A stretch of DNA of 10,031 bases from an uncultured Nitrosomonadales bacterium (GCA_946481065.1 CAMLMA010000069.1:1-10031), one strand, 5' to 3'; numbered from the stretch's first letter, positions 1 through 7,471 are shown. Translations and numbers: made by a program. Notes: generated by a model not told the origin, from the letters alone.

Positions 1-626
1 CAGGCGTGGTCGAGCACGAGATCATCTATGTGGATGACGGCAGCACCGATAGCACAGCCCAGGTCTTGCGCGCCGCGAAGACCCGCTATCCGCAGCTACG
101 GATATTGCACCATACGCGAAGCTGCGGCCAGAGCACCGCGGTCCGCTCCGGCGTCAAGGCGGCACGCGGCGACTGGATCGCCACGCTGGACGGCGACGGC
201 CAGAACGATCCGGCCGATATCCCAAAACTGATCGCGGCGCTCGAAGGCGGTGTGGTTTTGGTTGGCGGCAACCGTCGTCACGCACGGCGCGATAGCTGGA
301 TCAAACGCATCTCGTCGGTGATCGCCAATGGCGTGCGCTCGCGCATGCTGAACGACAGCACACCCGATACCGGTTGCGGCCTGAAGCTCATCCGCCGCGA
401 CGTCTTCCTCGAACTACCGTATTTCGATCACATGCACCGCTTCCTGCCGGCGCTGGTGCTACGCAGCGGCGGCCAGATCCGCTCGCTCCCGGTCAACCAT
501 CGTCCGCGTGAACGCGGCACCTCCAACTACGGCACTATCGACCGCCTGCTGGTCGGCATCGTCGACCTGTTCGGCGTTGCCTGGCTGCTGCGCCGCGCCA
601 AACAACCACAAGTCAGGGAAGACTAA
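1..626 (+). CDS. GT2 glycosyltransferase, polyprenyl-phosphate sugar synthase type (5' truncated)
   Basis: This is a family 2 glycosyltransferase that probably moves a sugar from a nucleotide donor to undecaprenyl (or similar) phosphate at the cytoplasmic membrane face, as ArnC, DPM1 and RgtE do. The frame is open to the window edge, so the GTG at position 6 is not the true start; about 35 residues carrying the first Rossmann strand are probably missing. Visible motifs are IIYVDDGSTDST (nucleotide binding), LDGDGQNDP (the DxD-like metal site), TPDTGCGLKLIRRDVF and ERGTSNYG, all in the order usual for the family. The C-terminus ends in one hydrophobic stretch (LLVGIVDLFGVAWLL) and lacks the two-helix membrane domain of ArnC, so it is a short form. 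The stop codon abuts the next ATG with no gap. The sugar is not readable from this sequence; galacturonate is inferred from the epimerase at 5169-6191. Confidence 0.9.
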   Translation, partial: GVVEHEIIYVDDGSTDSTAQVLRAAKTRYPQLRILHHTRSCGQSTAVRSGVKAARGDWIATLDGDGQNDPADIPKLIAALEGGVVLVGGNRRHARRDSWIKRISSVIANGVRSRMLNDSTPDTGCGLKLIRRDVFLELPYFDHMHRFLPALVLRSGGQIRSLPVNHRPRERGTSNYGTIDRLLVGIVDLFGVAWLLRRAKQPQVRED

Positions 627-992
627 ATGCATCACGGCATCGGCTTCTACCTTAACCACCTGGCGCACCGCTGGCAGGATTACCTCGCCGGTCTGGGCTC
701 GGTGGATATCGTCTGGCTGGCGATCGGCCTGCTCGGCCAGACCATGTTCATGATGCGTTTCATCGTGCAGTGGATCCATAGCGAGCGCCACCAGAAAAGT
801 GTCATCCCGGTCAGTTTCTGGTATCTGTCCCTGATCGGCGGGCTTACCGTGCTCGCCTACGGCATCCGCAACGCCGAGCCGGTCATCATCCTGGGTCAGT
901 TGCCGGGCACCATCGTCTATACCCGTAACCTGATGCTGATCCGGCGCGAACATGCGCGCCAGGCCGCAGAAGCGACAGAACATGCGCATTAG
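627..992 (+). CDS. LAB_N (lipid A biosynthesis N-terminal) domain membrane protein
   Basis: This 121-residue membrane protein is almost entirely one LAB_N domain (the PF07578 type), known both as an N-terminal extension of some LpxB proteins and as a stand-alone protein beside GT2 enzymes. Visible signatures are GQTMFMMRFIVQWIHSER (residues 37-54), SVIPVSFWYLSLIGG and EPVIILGQLPGTIVYTRNL. Three hydrophobic segments are apparent: about 26-46, 60-80 and 84-100. The ATG follows the GT2 stop codon directly, which suggests translational coupling and a joint role. A part in handling or flipping the lipid-linked sugar made by the GT2 enzyme is plausible but inferred, since the domain has no settled biochemical function that I can cite. 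It is not lipid-A-disaccharide synthase, because the catalytic domain is absent. Confidence 0.88.
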   Translation: MHHGIGFYLNHLAHRWQDYLAGLGSVDIVWLAIGLLGQTMFMMRFIVQWIHSERHQKSVIPVSFWYLSLIGGLTVLAYGIRNAEPVIILGQLPGTIVYTRNLMLIRREHARQAAEATEHAH

Positions 993-2712
993 CGCAGCTT
1001 CCGATTCCTCCAGCCTCAATAAGCCTGCGGCAGAAGCCGGCAGGGTAACCGCCGCCTTGGGCGCGCGACGCCTGGCCGACCGGCAGTACTTGATGCTGAC
1101 GGCAGCCTGGCTCTTGCTGGCCTTGTTTGAGATGCTCAGTCGCTCTTTCATCCCGGTGGATGAAACACGCTACGTCACTGTCGCTTGGAATATGCATCTG
1201 AATGGCGATTTCCTCGTGCCCATGCTCAACGGCATGCCCTACAGCGACAAGCCGCCCTTGCTGTTCTGGCTCATCAATCTGGGATGGACGGTATTCGGCA
1301 TCAGCGACTGGTGGCCACGCCTGCTGACCAGCCTGATCGGCCTCGGTAACGCCTGGCTGACGGTATCGCTGGCCAAGCGCCTCTGGCCCGGCGAAAAAGA
1401 CACGCCGATATTCGCGGCGCTGGTCCTGAGCGGCAGTATTCTGTGGGCGGCGATGGCCACGGCGGTCATGTTCGACATGTTGCTGTCGTTCTTTACCCTG
1501 TTCGGGCTCCTGGGCGCCTTGCTGGCCATGCAGGAAAAGAGGCGCCGCGCCTGGACGATGGTCGCAGTCGCCATCGCCGGCGGCTTGCTGGCCAAGGGTC
1601 CGGCCATCTTTCTGCATCTGCTACCGGCCCTGTTGCTGGCGCCCTGGTGGCGAACCCAGGATGAGGTCGATTGGCGCAGCTGGTATGCCAGCTTAGGCAT
1701 GGCGGTCCTTGCGGGTCTCTTCCTCGCCTTGCTGTGGGCGATCCCCGCTGCCCTGCATGGCGGTAGCGGTTATGCCGAGGCGATCTTCTGGGGGCAGAGC
1801 GCGCATCGCGTCGTCGACGCCTTCGCCCACCACCGCGAGCTATGGTGGTATCTGCCGCTGCTGCCTATCCTGTTCTTTCCATGGCTGCTTTGGGGAACGT
1901 TGTGGCAGGGCGCGGGCAGGCTCATGCGGGCTGGGGCCGATGCCGGAACGCGCTTCTGCCTGGCCTGGCTGGTCTCTGCATTCATCCTTTTTTCACTGGT
2001 CAGCGGCAAGCAGATCCATTACCTGCTGCCCTTGCTGCCGGCCTTCGCGCTACTTGCTGCGCATGCCGTGCAGTTCGCTCCGCCCTCCCGCCTGCGCCAT
2101 GGCCTTCCGGTGTTGCTGGTGTTCCTGGCGCTGGCGATCCTGCTGCTGTATTTCCCCCATCATGTCCATCGACACCTGTCGGCCACCTGGCTTGAAAATA
2201 TTCCGGTTTGGGTGCCGCTGGTGATGGGCGCAGGCAGTATCGCCCTCTGGTGCACGGCCGGTAGCAGCTTGCAGGCCAAGGTATGGTCGTTGTCATTGAT
2301 CAGCATGCTGCTGGCTGCCGTGGTTCACCTGGGCATCATCCGTCCCGGTGGCGCAGCCTATGACATGCGACCCATCGCGACCCAGCTCAAGCACCTGGAA
2401 GAACGTGGCGTGCCGCTGGCGCATGCCGGCCCATATCCAGGCATTTACGATTTCGTCGGTCGTTTGCAGCGATCGCCACATGTGCTCGATCGGCTGCAGC
2501 TCTCCAAATGGTTCGCCGCACATCCGCAAGGGCGGGCGATCGTCTATTTCAATAGCAAGAACCCCCGCGATGGTCTCGCGCCCGCATTCCTGCAGGATTA
2601 CCTGAAAGAAGAGGTCGGCGTGGTCGATTCGGCGCAATGGGAAACCTGGTGCAGCGGCCATCTCATCCAATGCGGCCGCCCCGCACATTCCCCGGCGACA
2701 GTCACACCTTGA
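982..2712 (+). CDS. GT39-family (ArnT-like) integral membrane glycosyltransferase
   Basis: This 576-residue polytopic protein belongs to the ArnT/PMT (GT39, GT-C fold) group, which transfers a sugar from a polyprenyl-phosphate donor to lipid A, LPS core or another acceptor on the periplasmic side. The first periplasmic loop carries the family's acidic pair (VDETRY, D60-E61) followed by YSDKPPLLFWL (residues 87-97). A second conserved acidic position lies in ATAVMFDMLL, with LAKGPAIF and SGKQIHYLLPLLPAFALLAA further on. Many hydrophobic segments fill residues 37-440, and the last 115 or so residues form a soluble, probably periplasmic tail. The ATG at 982 overlaps the previous gene by 11 bases; an in-frame ATG at 952 would add 10 residues and lengthen the overlap. 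Neither has a strong ribosome binding site, so the start is uncertain. Donor and acceptor cannot be read from the sequence. Confidence 0.9.
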   Translation: MRISAASDSSSLNKPAAEAGRVTAALGARRLADRQYLMLTAAWLLLALFEMLSRSFIPVDETRYVTVAWNMHLNGDFLVPMLNGMPYSDKPPLLFWLINLGWTVFGISDWWPRLLTSLIGLGNAWLTVSLAKRLWPGEKDTPIFAALVLSGSILWAAMATAVMFDMLLSFFTLFGLLGALLAMQEKRRRAWTMVAVAIAGGLLAKGPAIFLHLLPALLLAPWWRTQDEVDWRSWYASLGMAVLAGLFLALLWAIPAALHGGSGYAEAIFWGQSAHRVVDAFAHHRELWWYLPLLPILFFPWLLWGTLWQGAGRLMRAGADAGTRFCLAWLVSAFILFSLVSGKQIHYLLPLLPAFALLAAHAVQFAPPSRLRHGLPVLLVFLALAILLLYFPHHVHRHLSATWLENIPVWVPLVMGAGSIALWCTAGSSLQAKVWSLSLISMLLAAVVHLGIIRPGGAAYDMRPIATQLKHLEERGVPLAHAGPYPGIYDFVGRLQRSPHVLDRLQLSKWFAAHPQGRAIVYFNSKNPRDGLAPAFLQDYLKEEVGVVDSAQWETWCSGHLIQCGRPAHSPATVTP

Positions 2713-2732
2713 AATGGAGCCTCGACCCCCTG

Positions 2733-3713
2733 ATGCGTAAATCCCGATGGATCGTCCTGATATCGTTACCCGTGCTGTTGACGCTCGCCTTCGTGCTGTA
2801 TCGACAGCTTGGCGACTACCTGCCGAGGATCCCGTCGTCACCGGACGAAGTCAGCCATATCACGTTTTATGCGCTGGGCGACCAGGGCAAGGCAAACGAG
2901 GCACAACAGGCTGTCGCGAACGCCATGGAGCAGCAGGCAGAGCAGGAAGGCGGCATGGATTTCGTCCTCTTGCTCGGCGATAACTTCTATAACGAAGATA
3001 AATTGACCACGCAATCCCCGGCATGGATGAGCGCCTTCGAGAAGATATACACAGGCAAATACCTCGATGCCGTTCCGTTCTATGCCGTGCTGGGTAATCA
3101 CGATTACCCGGATTCGGTGCAAGCCGAGCTCGACTATGCGCGGCGCCATCTGGGATCGAACCGCTGGCGCATGCCTGCCAGAGATTACAGTGAGGATTTC
3201 GGCCGGGTCGATCAGCGCCCCTTGCTGCGCATCGTATTCCTGGATACCAATCAGGACCCGCGAGGGCAGGCCGAGTACCTTCGCAAGCAGTTCGCCGCCG
3301 GAGGCAACCCGATCTGGAAGATCGCCGTTGGCCATCATCCGCTCAGAACCTACGGCAAACATCACCAGGATGAGCAGGCGACCGTGGACAATGCCTTGCT
3401 CTCCGCCATGCAGCAATCCGGGGTAGATCTTTACATCGCGGCCCATGACCACAACCAGCAGCTGATCGTGAGGGAAGGGGAGCCGTTGCAGATCGTCACT
3501 GGTGCCGGCGGCGCCAAGCTCTACGATCTTAAATCGCCAGGGTCGGACATGCACTTCGGCAAGGCAGAGCATGGATTTTTGCGGGTTGCGCTGGACGCCA
3601 GTAGCCTCAATTTCAGCTTCATCGATAGCCAGGCCAAGACCCGCGCGTCCTACCACTGGGATCGAAGCTGTGTCGCCGGACTTGCCGACTGCCTGGAGAG
3701 TGCGCCGCAATGA
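2733..3713 (+). CDS. membrane-anchored purple acid phosphatase-like metallophosphoesterase
   Basis: This 326-residue protein belongs to the calcineurin-like metallophosphoesterase superfamily, closest in motif pattern to tartrate-resistant (purple) acid phosphatases. The expected dinuclear metal ligands are present: D50 (ALGDQG), D83 and Y86 (GDNFY), N122-H123 (GNHDY), H201 (GHHPL), and H238 and H240 (AHDHNQ). The Tyr next to the Asp in GDNFY is the residue that gives purple acid phosphatases their colour. The usual Gly before the last HxH is Ala here. Residues 7-23 form one hydrophobic segment after MRKSR, so this is a signal anchor placing the enzyme in the periplasm. The ATG at 2733 has GGAGC 12 bases upstream and begins exactly at this anchor; an in-frame ATG at 2637, inside the previous gene, would add an unlikely 32 residues. 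Its place between two GT39 genes suggests it acts on an envelope phosphoester, but the substrate is unknown. Confidence 0.9.
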   Translation: MRKSRWIVLISLPVLLTLAFVLYRQLGDYLPRIPSSPDEVSHITFYALGDQGKANEAQQAVANAMEQQAEQEGGMDFVLLLGDNFYNEDKLTTQSPAWMSAFEKIYTGKYLDAVPFYAVLGNHDYPDSVQAELDYARRHLGSNRWRMPARDYSEDFGRVDQRPLLRIVFLDTNQDPRGQAEYLRKQFAAGGNPIWKIAVGHHPLRTYGKHHQDEQATVDNALLSAMQQSGVDLYIAAHDHNQQLIVREGEPLQIVTGAGGAKLYDLKSPGSDMHFGKAEHGFLRVALDASSLNFSFIDSQAKTRASYHWDRSCVAGLADCLESAPQ

Positions 3714-5149
3714 CCACGCCGCAGGTAGTGCCCCGGTATCTCGTGTCCGCGACCTGGCTGCTGGTCGTTCTGCTATTGTTCTGGGGCCTGGGCGATATCC
3801 CCCTGCTTTCCTACAATGAAGCCCGGCGCGCGCTGCCCACAGCCGCCATGTTCCAAAGCGGCGATTGGCTATTGCCCAGGCTCGATGGCGCGCTCTACCT
3901 GGCGAAGCCACCTTTGTTCTACTGGCTGGCGGCGATCGCGGCCCATCTGGTCGGCAGCGTCAGTGAATGGGCGATGCGCTTGCCTTCGGCATTCGCCGCC
4001 TTGCTGACCGCGGTCCTGGCGTTTCGGTTCGCGCGCAGGCATTTCGGCATCCTGGCCGCGCTGTTCACCTTGCAGCTTCTACTGGCCAACGCTGGCTTCG
4101 CCTTGTTTGCCCGCCGCGCCGAGATCGAGATGTTGCTCTCCACGCTGTGCTTCGCTTCACTGTTGGCGGCGCTCCATTTCGTCTACGAAGAGGGCAGGCG
4201 CACCTGGCTATGGCTGAGTTATGCCTTGCTCGGCCTCGCGGTGCTGACCAAGGGCCCGTTGGCGCTGATCTTCGTGACCTTGCCGCTATTGGTATTGGCG
4301 ATATGCCGACCGCATCCGCGTCTATGGCTGGCTTTGCGCGACCCTTGGGGCTGGCTGGTGTTCCTGGTCGTGGGCAGCGCCTGGTTCGTGGCGGTGAGCT
4401 ATCGCCTGGGCCCGGAGATCTGGCTGTCGACCATCCACCATGACATGATGAACAAGATGTACGGCCACACGGGGGAGCCGGTCTACAGTTACCTGCTATG
4501 GCTGCTGGCCGATTTCTTCCCGGCCGGGCTGCTGATCCTGGCCTGGCCATTGACCAGATGGCGCCGCTGGCGCGAGCAGCATGGAATGGCCGAGCGCATC
4601 GCGCTGGTCGTGCTGGTGCCATTCCTGCTCTATACCGCTTTCAGCGACAAGCATGCCAAGTACCTGCTGCCCTTGTATCCCTGGATCGCCATCCTGCTGG
4701 GCGAGCAGCTGGCCCAGCTATGCGCTGCCGCCAGGCGCTGGCAGCGGCTGACGTTGCTCACGGCGAGCCTGTTGATGCTGGCAGGCTACAGCGCCTATTA
4801 TGCTTTCGCTGAGCGGCAGGTGTTCCATTACCGGTATTCCGCGCTGCAGCAGTTCCAGGCATGGAAGGCTACGCAGGGCAACGTGCCGCTCTATGGTTTC
4901 GGCCATCTGGATGAAAGACTGGTCTTCTACGCAGGCCAGGACATCCCTATACTGGATGTCGCTGCGTTAAAGCGATTGCAGGCAGCACATACGCCAGCTT
5001 TCGTCTTGTATGAGCATGGCCCGGCGCAGGAGAATTTGGGCCTCGATTGCCAGGTACGGGAATTCCGGCCTTACCTCAATCGCAAGAAGATACTGACGAT
5101 CCATGGCCTGGGCGCTGCCTGCCAGCCCGTGCCTCATCATCCATCCTGA
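3710..5149 (+). CDS. second GT39-family (ArnT-like) glycosyltransferase with variant acidic residues
   Basis: This 479-residue polytopic membrane protein has the GT39/PMT layout and is shorter than the GT39 enzyme at 982-2712. Landmarks are SYNEARRALPTAAM (34-47), LAKPPLFYWLA (64-74), ARRAEIEMLL (134-143), LTKGPLALI (179-187) and SDKHAKYLLPLYPW. At the place where the neighbouring enzyme has the acidic pair Asp-Glu, this one has Asn36-Glu37. At the second acidic position it has Glu140 in place of Asp. These differences may mark a GT39 subfamily with another acceptor or donor, or an impaired enzyme; the otherwise intact frame and motifs argue against decay. Its ATG overlaps the phosphatase stop as ATGA, and a GGAG lies 11 bases upstream. 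It probably works in the periplasmic half of the membrane with the same polyprenyl-phosphate sugar as its neighbour. Confidence 0.88.
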   Translation: MTTPQVVPRYLVSATWLLVVLLLFWGLGDIPLLSYNEARRALPTAAMFQSGDWLLPRLDGALYLAKPPLFYWLAAIAAHLVGSVSEWAMRLPSAFAALLTAVLAFRFARRHFGILAALFTLQLLLANAGFALFARRAEIEMLLSTLCFASLLAALHFVYEEGRRTWLWLSYALLGLAVLTKGPLALIFVTLPLLVLAICRPHPRLWLALRDPWGWLVFLVVGSAWFVAVSYRLGPEIWLSTIHHDMMNKMYGHTGEPVYSYLLWLLADFFPAGLLILAWPLTRWRRWREQHGMAERIALVVLVPFLLYTAFSDKHAKYLLPLYPWIAILLGEQLAQLCAAARRWQRLTLLTASLLMLAGYSAYYAFAERQVFHYRYSALQQFQAWKATQGNVPLYGFGHLDERLVFYAGQDIPILDVAALKRLQAAHTPAFVLYEHGPAQENLGLDCQVREFRPYLNRKKILTIHGLGAACQPVPHHPS

Positions 5150-5168
5150 GCGGAGTTTCAGAGCAGCC

Positions 5169-6191
5169 ATGACCATCCTCGTGACCGGCACCGCCGGCTT
5201 CATCGGCAATTTTCTGGCCTTGCGCCTGCTGGAGCGCGGCGATACCGTCATCGGCGTCGACAACCTCAACGATTATTACGACGTGCGTCTGAAAGAGGCC
5301 CGGCTGGCACGCATCCAGTCCCATCCCGGCTTCACGGAAGTGCGCGCCGATGTCCATGACCGCGAAGCCATGCAAGCGCTGTTTGCCACGCACAAGCCCC
5401 GGCTCGTGGTGCATCTCGCGGCGCAGGCCGGTGTGCGCTATTCGCTGATCAATCCGCAAGCCTATGCCGATGCCAATCTGCAGGGCTTCCTCAATATCCT
5501 GGAGGGCTGCCGCCAGCACGAGGTGCAACATCTGGTCTTCGCTTCGTCCAGCTCGGTCTACGGCGCCAATAGCAAGATGCCGTTTTCCGTGCATGACAAC
5601 GTCGACCATCCGTTGAGCCTCTATGCCGCGACCAAGAAAGCCAACGAGCTCATGGCGCACAGCTACAGCCATCTTTACCGGTTGCCGGTGACCGGCCTGC
5701 GCTTCTTCACCGTATACGGCCCCTGGGGCCGGCCCGACATGGCGTATTTCCTGTTCGCGAAAGCCATCATGGCGGGCCGCACCATCGACGTCTTCAACCA
5801 TGGCGAGATGCAGCGCGATTTCACTTATATCGACGATATCGTCGAAGGCGTGCTGCGTGTGCTGGATCACGTGCCGACGCCCGATCCTGACTGGCACGGC
5901 GACGCCCCGGACCCCGGCAGTTCGACGGCGCCTTACCGTATCTACAATATCGGCAACAGCCAGCCGGTGCCGCTCATGCGATTGATCGAGTTGCTCGAGC
6001 AAAACCTCGGCCGAACAGCAGTCAAACGCTTCCTGCCCATGCAGGCGGGCGATGTCACGGCCACATTCGCCGATGTCGAGGATCTGACGCGGGATGTGGG
6101 TTTCAAGCCTGATACCGCGATCGAGACCGGCATCGCCCGATTCGTCGCCTGGTACCGTGAATTCTATGGAGATCAAGCGCCAGGTGTCTGA
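5169..6191 (+). CDS. NAD-dependent epimerase, probable UDP-glucuronate 4-epimerase
   Basis: This 340-residue protein is an extended SDR-family nucleotide-sugar epimerase. The NAD-binding motif GTAGFIG is at residues 7-13, the catalytic Tyr-Lys pair is YAATK (Y152, K156), and the upstream Ser is in ASSSSVYG (126-132). The blocks VDNLNDYYDVRLKEARL, HLAAQAGVRYSL, TVYGPWGRPDMA and MQRDFTYIDDIV are those of the CapI/LpsL/GAE type, which interconverts UDP-glucuronate and UDP-galacturonate in the cytoplasm. Length and motif spacing are complete. The ATG at 5169 was chosen because it places the Rossmann strand at the N-terminus and has GGAG 13 bases upstream; the in-frame ATG at 5103 would add 22 residues encoded inside the preceding gene. 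It is the last gene of the operon and the best clue to the operon's sugar. Other UDP-sugar 4-epimerase activities cannot be excluded. Confidence 0.9.
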   Translation: MTILVTGTAGFIGNFLALRLLERGDTVIGVDNLNDYYDVRLKEARLARIQSHPGFTEVRADVHDREAMQALFATHKPRLVVHLAAQAGVRYSLINPQAYADANLQGFLNILEGCRQHEVQHLVFASSSSVYGANSKMPFSVHDNVDHPLSLYAATKKANELMAHSYSHLYRLPVTGLRFFTVYGPWGRPDMAYFLFAKAIMAGRTIDVFNHGEMQRDFTYIDDIVEGVLRVLDHVPTPDPDWHGDAPDPGSSTAPYRIYNIGNSQPVPLMRLIELLEQNLGRTAVKRFLPMQAGDVTATFADVEDLTRDVGFKPDTAIETGIARFVAWYREFYGDQAPGV

Positions 6192-6207
6192 TCGCCAGGT
6201 GTCTGAA
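6178..6207 (+). repeat. 15-bp tandem duplication across a stop codon
   Basis: Two adjacent 15-base units, 6178-6192 and 6193-6207, match at 14 of 15 positions (CGCCAGGTGTCTGA then T or A). The first copy contains the stop codon of the epimerase gene. Because the unit is a multiple of three, the second copy repeats the stop in the same frame five codons later. Confidence 0.95.
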
Positions 6208-6242
6208 TGCTGTGGTGAAGATGCAGCCTGACCGAACCAAAA

Positions 6243-6270
6243 TCGTCATCGCAATGTCGTAGGCTACAGT
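6243..6270 (+). promoter_or_regulatory. possible sigma-70-type promoter for the TraB/GumN gene
   Basis: A -35-like TCGTCA (6243-6248) and a -10-like TACAGT (6265-6270) are 16 bases apart and each match 4 of 6 consensus bases. They lie in the 100-base gap between the epimerase and the TraB/GumN gene, leaving a leader of about 15 bases. The match is weak, so this is a candidate only. Confidence 0.3.
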
Positions 6271-6291
6271 TCCCGTCAACCAAGGATTGCC

Positions 6292-7170
6292 ATGCGCATC
6301 AACGCCAACGGCCTCTTGCGAGGCTTTTTTTCTGCACTGCTACCGACCTTCTTCATGGGCTTCGCCTATGCCGCCGAGGCCCGCGATATCGGCCTGTTAT
6401 GGAAGCTGGAGGCGCCTAGCGGCAAGATCAGCCACCTGTTCGGCACCATGCATTCCGATGATCCGCGCATCAATGACTTTTCGCCGGCCTTGAAGCAGGC
6501 GATGAAGGACAGCGAAGCCTTCATGATGGAGGTGCTGCCGGCGTCCGACCCCGGTATCTACCTGATGGAGAACGGGCAGAACCTGCACGAGCTCATGAAC
6601 GAGAAGGAGATCGACAAGGTGCTGGAGCTGGCCGAATTCCACTCCATGCACCGCGAGGCTGCGCTGACCATGAAGCCCTGGCTATTGGCCATGATCTTCG
6701 ATCTGCCGAAGCCGCAATCGCCTTTCACGCAGGACGTCATGCTCTACAGCATGGCTGAATCGCAGGGCCTGGAGGTTCTCGGGCTGGAGGATACGAAGGA
6801 ACATTTCGCCTCGCTCGACAGTTTCAGCCGGGAAGACCAGCTGACCATGCTGCGTGCGGTGCTGAAACGCAGCCAGGAAGAGAAGGAAAAGGATTTCGAT
6901 GCGCTGCTCAAGGCTTACCTGAGCGGCGACACCGCCAAGATCGGGCTGCTGGATGACGACATCACTGGCGGCATGCTGCCGAAATCGCTATGGCAGCGCA
7001 TGCGCGTCAAATTGCTCGACGAGCGTAACGTGCGCATGGCCGAGCGCATCGTCAGCGAAGCCAACGAGACCCCGGTGTTCGTCGCGGTCGGTGCCTCGCA
7101 CCTGGCGGGTAGTGGTGGCCTGCTTGAACGCCTGCGCGCCGCAGGCTACAAGGTCAGCAAGGTGGAGTAG
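6292..7170 (+). CDS. TraB/GumN (Tiki-like) family secreted protein
   Basis: This 292-residue protein has the TraB/GumN architecture, related to the Tiki metalloprotease fold. The paired GxxH motifs are visible as LFGTMH (G51-H54) and VGASHLAG (G267-H270). The acidic residue after the first motif lies in FMMEV (E80), and the other family blocks are VLGLED (163-168), ERNVRMAERI (244-253) and GGLLERLRAAGYKV near the end. Residues 1-30 look like a signal peptide (short basic start, hydrophobic core, AYAAEA cleavage region), so the protein is probably exported to the periplasm or lipid-anchored after processing. The ATG is preceded by AAGGA five bases upstream, a good ribosome binding site. Bacterial members are mostly uncharacterised; a metal-dependent peptidase role is inferred from the family. 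It is separated by 100 bases from the glycan operon and is probably independently transcribed. Confidence 0.88.
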   Translation: MRINANGLLRGFFSALLPTFFMGFAYAAEARDIGLLWKLEAPSGKISHLFGTMHSDDPRINDFSPALKQAMKDSEAFMMEVLPASDPGIYLMENGQNLHELMNEKEIDKVLELAEFHSMHREAALTMKPWLLAMIFDLPKPQSPFTQDVMLYSMAESQGLEVLGLEDTKEHFASLDSFSREDQLTMLRAVLKRSQEEKEKDFDALLKAYLSGDTAKIGLLDDDITGGMLPKSLWQRMRVKLLDERNVRMAERIVSEANETPVFVAVGASHLAGSGGLLERLRAAGYKVSKVE

Positions 7171-7171
7171 A

Positions 7172-7193
7172 GGCCGGGCGATCTCTGCCGGCC
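7172..7193. terminator. possible hairpin between convergent genes
   Basis: A perfect 6-bp inverted repeat, GGCCGG and CCGGCC with a 10-base loop, lies just after the TraB/GumN stop codon in the 49-base gap before the convergent operon end. No T-run follows on either strand, so it is not a typical intrinsic terminator; it may still help to stop transcription or protect the 3' end. Confidence 0.3.
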
Positions 7194-7219
7194 GGGTTGT
7201 CGGCCAGGCTTGGCTGCGT

Positions 7220-7471
7220 TCAGCCCTTGCGGGCCTTGTCGCGTCGCGACACGGCGCGCGCGTAACTCACCAGCATGGTGAGGATGGCGGGCCAAAAGGT
7301 GAAGGCGGCAAGGATGCCGAAACCCACGGGATTCGGGTTCGGGTCGTCGAGTACGCCTAGTTTTGCGAGCAGGATCACTGCCAGAAGCGGCCCGGTGCCG
7401 ATGACGAATAGCCAGAAACCGAACCAGAAGCCCCAGCCCAGTGATAGACGAGCATCGTCAGTCGGCGGCAT
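7220..7471 (-). CDS. small two-helix membrane protein, function unknown
   Basis: This 83-residue protein starts MPPTDDARLSLGWG and has two hydrophobic segments, about residues 11-39 and 48-72. They are joined by a short loop containing DPNPNPVG, and the tail is basic (RRDKARKG), so both termini may face the cytoplasm. I do not recognise a named family. The ATG at 7471 overlaps the end of the preceding gene by 14 bases, with a GGGA about 13 bases upstream. An in-frame ATG at 7531 would add 20 residues and overlap its neighbour far more, so it was not chosen. As the last gene of the guanidine-II riboswitch operon, it should be co-transcribed with the exporter. It could be an accessory subunit or simply a linked gene. 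Confidence 0.72.
   Translation of the reverse strand: MPPTDDARLSLGWGFWFGFWLFVIGTGPLLAVILLAKLGVLDDPNPNPVGFGILAAFTFWPAILTMLVSYARAVSRRDKARKG

Noticed and set aside
627..992. Annotation as lipid-A-disaccharide synthase (LpxB)
   Set aside because: Only the N-terminal LAB_N-type membrane domain is present; there is no glycosyltransferase domain.
459..1617. Overlapping - strand frames opposite the GT2, LAB_N and GT39 genes
   Set aside because: Low-complexity Gln/Ala/Arg-rich translations without family features, opposite strongly recognised genes.
2637..2732. N-terminal extension of the phosphatase from the ATG at 2637
   Set aside because: It would lie inside the GT39 coding region and place 32 polar residues before a normal signal anchor; the ATG at 2733 has a ribosome binding site.
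2838..3911. Long - strand reading frame of 357 codons opposite the phosphatase and second GT39 genes
   Set aside because: The + strand proteins are clearly real; the antisense frame is a by-product of GC-rich coding sequence and spans two genes.
5076..6176. Long - strand reading frame of 366 codons opposite the epimerase gene
   Set aside because: It mirrors the codon periodicity of the epimerase, shows no recognisable motif, and the + strand protein has complete family motifs.
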